A DNA stretch of 16,287 nt, taken from positions 1 to 16,287 of the forward strand of contig CAZISM010000117.1 in assembly GCA_964541895.1 (NCBI GenBank), written 5' to 3'. Both the position numbers and the translations under genes were made by a program. Within the stretch, counting starts at the first letter, position 1, and the number at the start of each line of letters is the position of its first letter. Of this stretch, positions 15,679 through 16,287 are shown in pieces. The DNA comes from CAZISM01 sp964541895 (GTDB lineage Bacteria > Zhuqueibacterota > Zhuqueibacteria > Residuimicrobiales > Residuimicrobiaceae). The notes below the pieces were generated by a model that was given only the letters and a program-made list of their open reading frames with translations, ran no database searches and had not been told where the DNA came from.

Positions 15679-15711
15679 AACTGTCGGACACCTTTGCGGT
15701 GTCCGACAGTT
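15679..15711 (-). terminator. Rho-independent terminator reading leftward
   Basis: A perfect 14-bp stem (15679-15692 with 15698-15711) has a five-base loop. The A run at 15674-15680 becomes a seven-T run on the minus strand, directly after the stem. It therefore ends leftward transcripts, most likely from the isomerase-like gene 148 bases upstream. On the plus strand it has no U tract but lies 52 bases after the giant gene's stop, where it could still act as a 3' stabilising hairpin. Confidence 0.75.
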
Positions 15712-15769
15712 GGTTCCGGCGATTCGGATTGAGCCACAGAATAAATGAAAATGAATTCTGTAAAAGGAA

Positions 15770-15865
15770 CCCCGGATGTTGCCGCGGTTTATATGGCAAT
15801 TCCGGGGGCCCCTTTGCGCCTGAATGGAGCGGCGCAGGGGCCGAACCGGTTCGGCCGTTCAGGCG
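15770..15865. repeat. Cluster of overlapping inverted repeats in the 3' intergenic region
   Basis: Three overlapping stems can be read. One pairs 15770-15783 with 15795-15807 (CCCCGGA and TTGCC against GGCAA and TCCGGGG). A second pairs 15817-15827 with 15855-15865 (one G-T wobble), enclosing a perfect palindrome GGCCGAACCGGTTCGGCC at 15839-15856. A third, competing stem pairs about 15807-15820 with 15831-15842, with a two-base bulge. The stop codon of the minus-strand gene (15859-15861) lies in the right arm of the second. No coding content is recognised in the short frames here. Confidence 0.6.
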
Positions 15866-16287
15866 TGATTTATTTTTTTGAAATTCTTTAAACACATCTC
15901 TACGCACTGCAGCGGCGGATACACATCCTTTTCTTCCTCAATGATATACCATTCTGTGCCGCCTGTGGATTCGCAGATCCGGAACACCTCTTTCCACGGC
16001 ACATCCCCTTCGCCGAGAATAGCCTTTGTGTTGGTTTTGGAAAACTCTTTGATATGAATGGTGACGCTGCGGCCGGGATATTTTTTCAGATACGGCACGG
16101 TCTCGGCGCCACCTTCGCCGGCGTTACCGCTGTCGAACTGCAGAATGACCTCCTGATCGGTGTTTTCCGCAAACAGGTCCCAGGGAATTTTGCCCTCCAG
16201 CGGCTGATACTCAAAGTTGTGGTTGTGATAGCCCACGCGCATGCCCTGCAGTTTGGCCTTGGCCGACAGGGTGTTGAACAATCCGGC
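15859..16287 (-). CDS. Sugar phosphate isomerase/epimerase-like TIM-barrel protein, 3' part only
   Basis: The frame enters from the right edge of the window and ends at TGA 15859-15861, leaving the last 142 codons. These match the C-terminal half of the xylose-isomerase-like / AP-endonuclease-2 TIM-barrel family, which isomerises or epimerises sugars and inositols using a divalent metal. Visible motifs include GMRVGYHNHNFEY, VILQFDSGNAGEGGAETVPYLKKYPG with the metal-ligand Asp, VTIHIKEFS with the ligand His, and WYIIEEE with the late ligand Glu. The ending VYPPLQCVEMCLKNFKKI is typical of the family. A TTG at 16279-16281 is an internal Leu codon, not the start, because the homologous frame (AGLFNTLSAKAK) continues past the edge. 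Export cannot be judged because the N-terminus is missing. The specific substrate is unknown. Confidence 0.88.
   Translation of the reverse strand, partial: AGLFNTLSAKAKLQGMRVGYHNHNFEYQPLEGKIPWDLFAENTDQEVILQFDSGNAGEGGAETVPYLKKYPGRSVTIHIKEFSKTNTKAILGEGDVPWKEVFRICESTGGTEWYIIEEEKDVYPPLQCVEMCLKNFKKINHA

Noticed and set aside
15679..15711. Hairpin taken as the terminator of the giant gene
   Set aside because: The U tract exists only on the minus strand; downstream on the plus strand the sequence is GGTTCCGG, so it terminates leftward transcripts.

Overview
The window looks like a chromosomal segment of about 55% GC from a member of the Fibrobacteres-Chlorobi-Bacteroidetes (FCB) superphylum. A candidate phylum such as KSB1 or a Calditrichota relative fits best. 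Two separate reading frames end in the C-terminal sorting domain with the (N)(Y/F)PNPFN signature, which marks cargo of type IX-like secretion. The domain mix (cohesin, FCB-style dockerin, DUF2135-like, Ycf48-like propellers, VWA) points the same way. This assignment is inference from protein style, because no rRNA gene is present.

Left part (1-2930, all minus strand): a complete M20 aminoacyl-histidine dipeptidase (pepD) with a good sigma70-type promoter, a TauE/SafE-type permease, and a short single-domain asparaginase whose promoter sits so close to the ATG that the mRNA is probably leaderless. These are housekeeping amino-acid and sulfur/organic-acid functions.

Middle (2931-4640): a decayed minus-strand gene keeps only the end of a fibronectin-III domain and the sorting domain, broken by an in-frame TGA at the expected Trp and a TAA. 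A noncoding stretch of about 450 bases follows, containing a consensus minus-strand promoter and a 16-base perfect palindrome. Then comes plus-strand greA. Its promoter would start transcription at the foot of a 16-bp hairpin with a U tract, a candidate attenuator resembling the GraL arrangement of E. coli. A terminator follows greA.

Right part (4781-15626, plus strand): three closely spaced genes for exported proteins, probably one transcription unit. The first is a signal-peptide protein with an SH3b domain nested in an Ig-like domain and a C-terminal membrane helix. The second is a lipoprotein with a cohesin-like domain. The third is a 3,021-residue multidomain surface protein: PQQ-like propeller, FN3, a lectin/laminin-like region, carboxypeptidase-regulatory, DUF2135-like, PKD, two seven-bladed Ycf48-like propellers alternating with two VWA domains, cohesin-dockerin-cohesin, and a sorting domain. 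The cohesins and dockerin suggest the three could form a calcium-dependent envelope or surface assembly. This is the most likely place in the window for an undescribed system, but the function is unknown.

Right end (15627-16287): a densely folded intergenic region with a minus-strand terminator, then the 3' part of a sugar phosphate isomerase/epimerase-like TIM-barrel gene on the minus strand that runs off the window.
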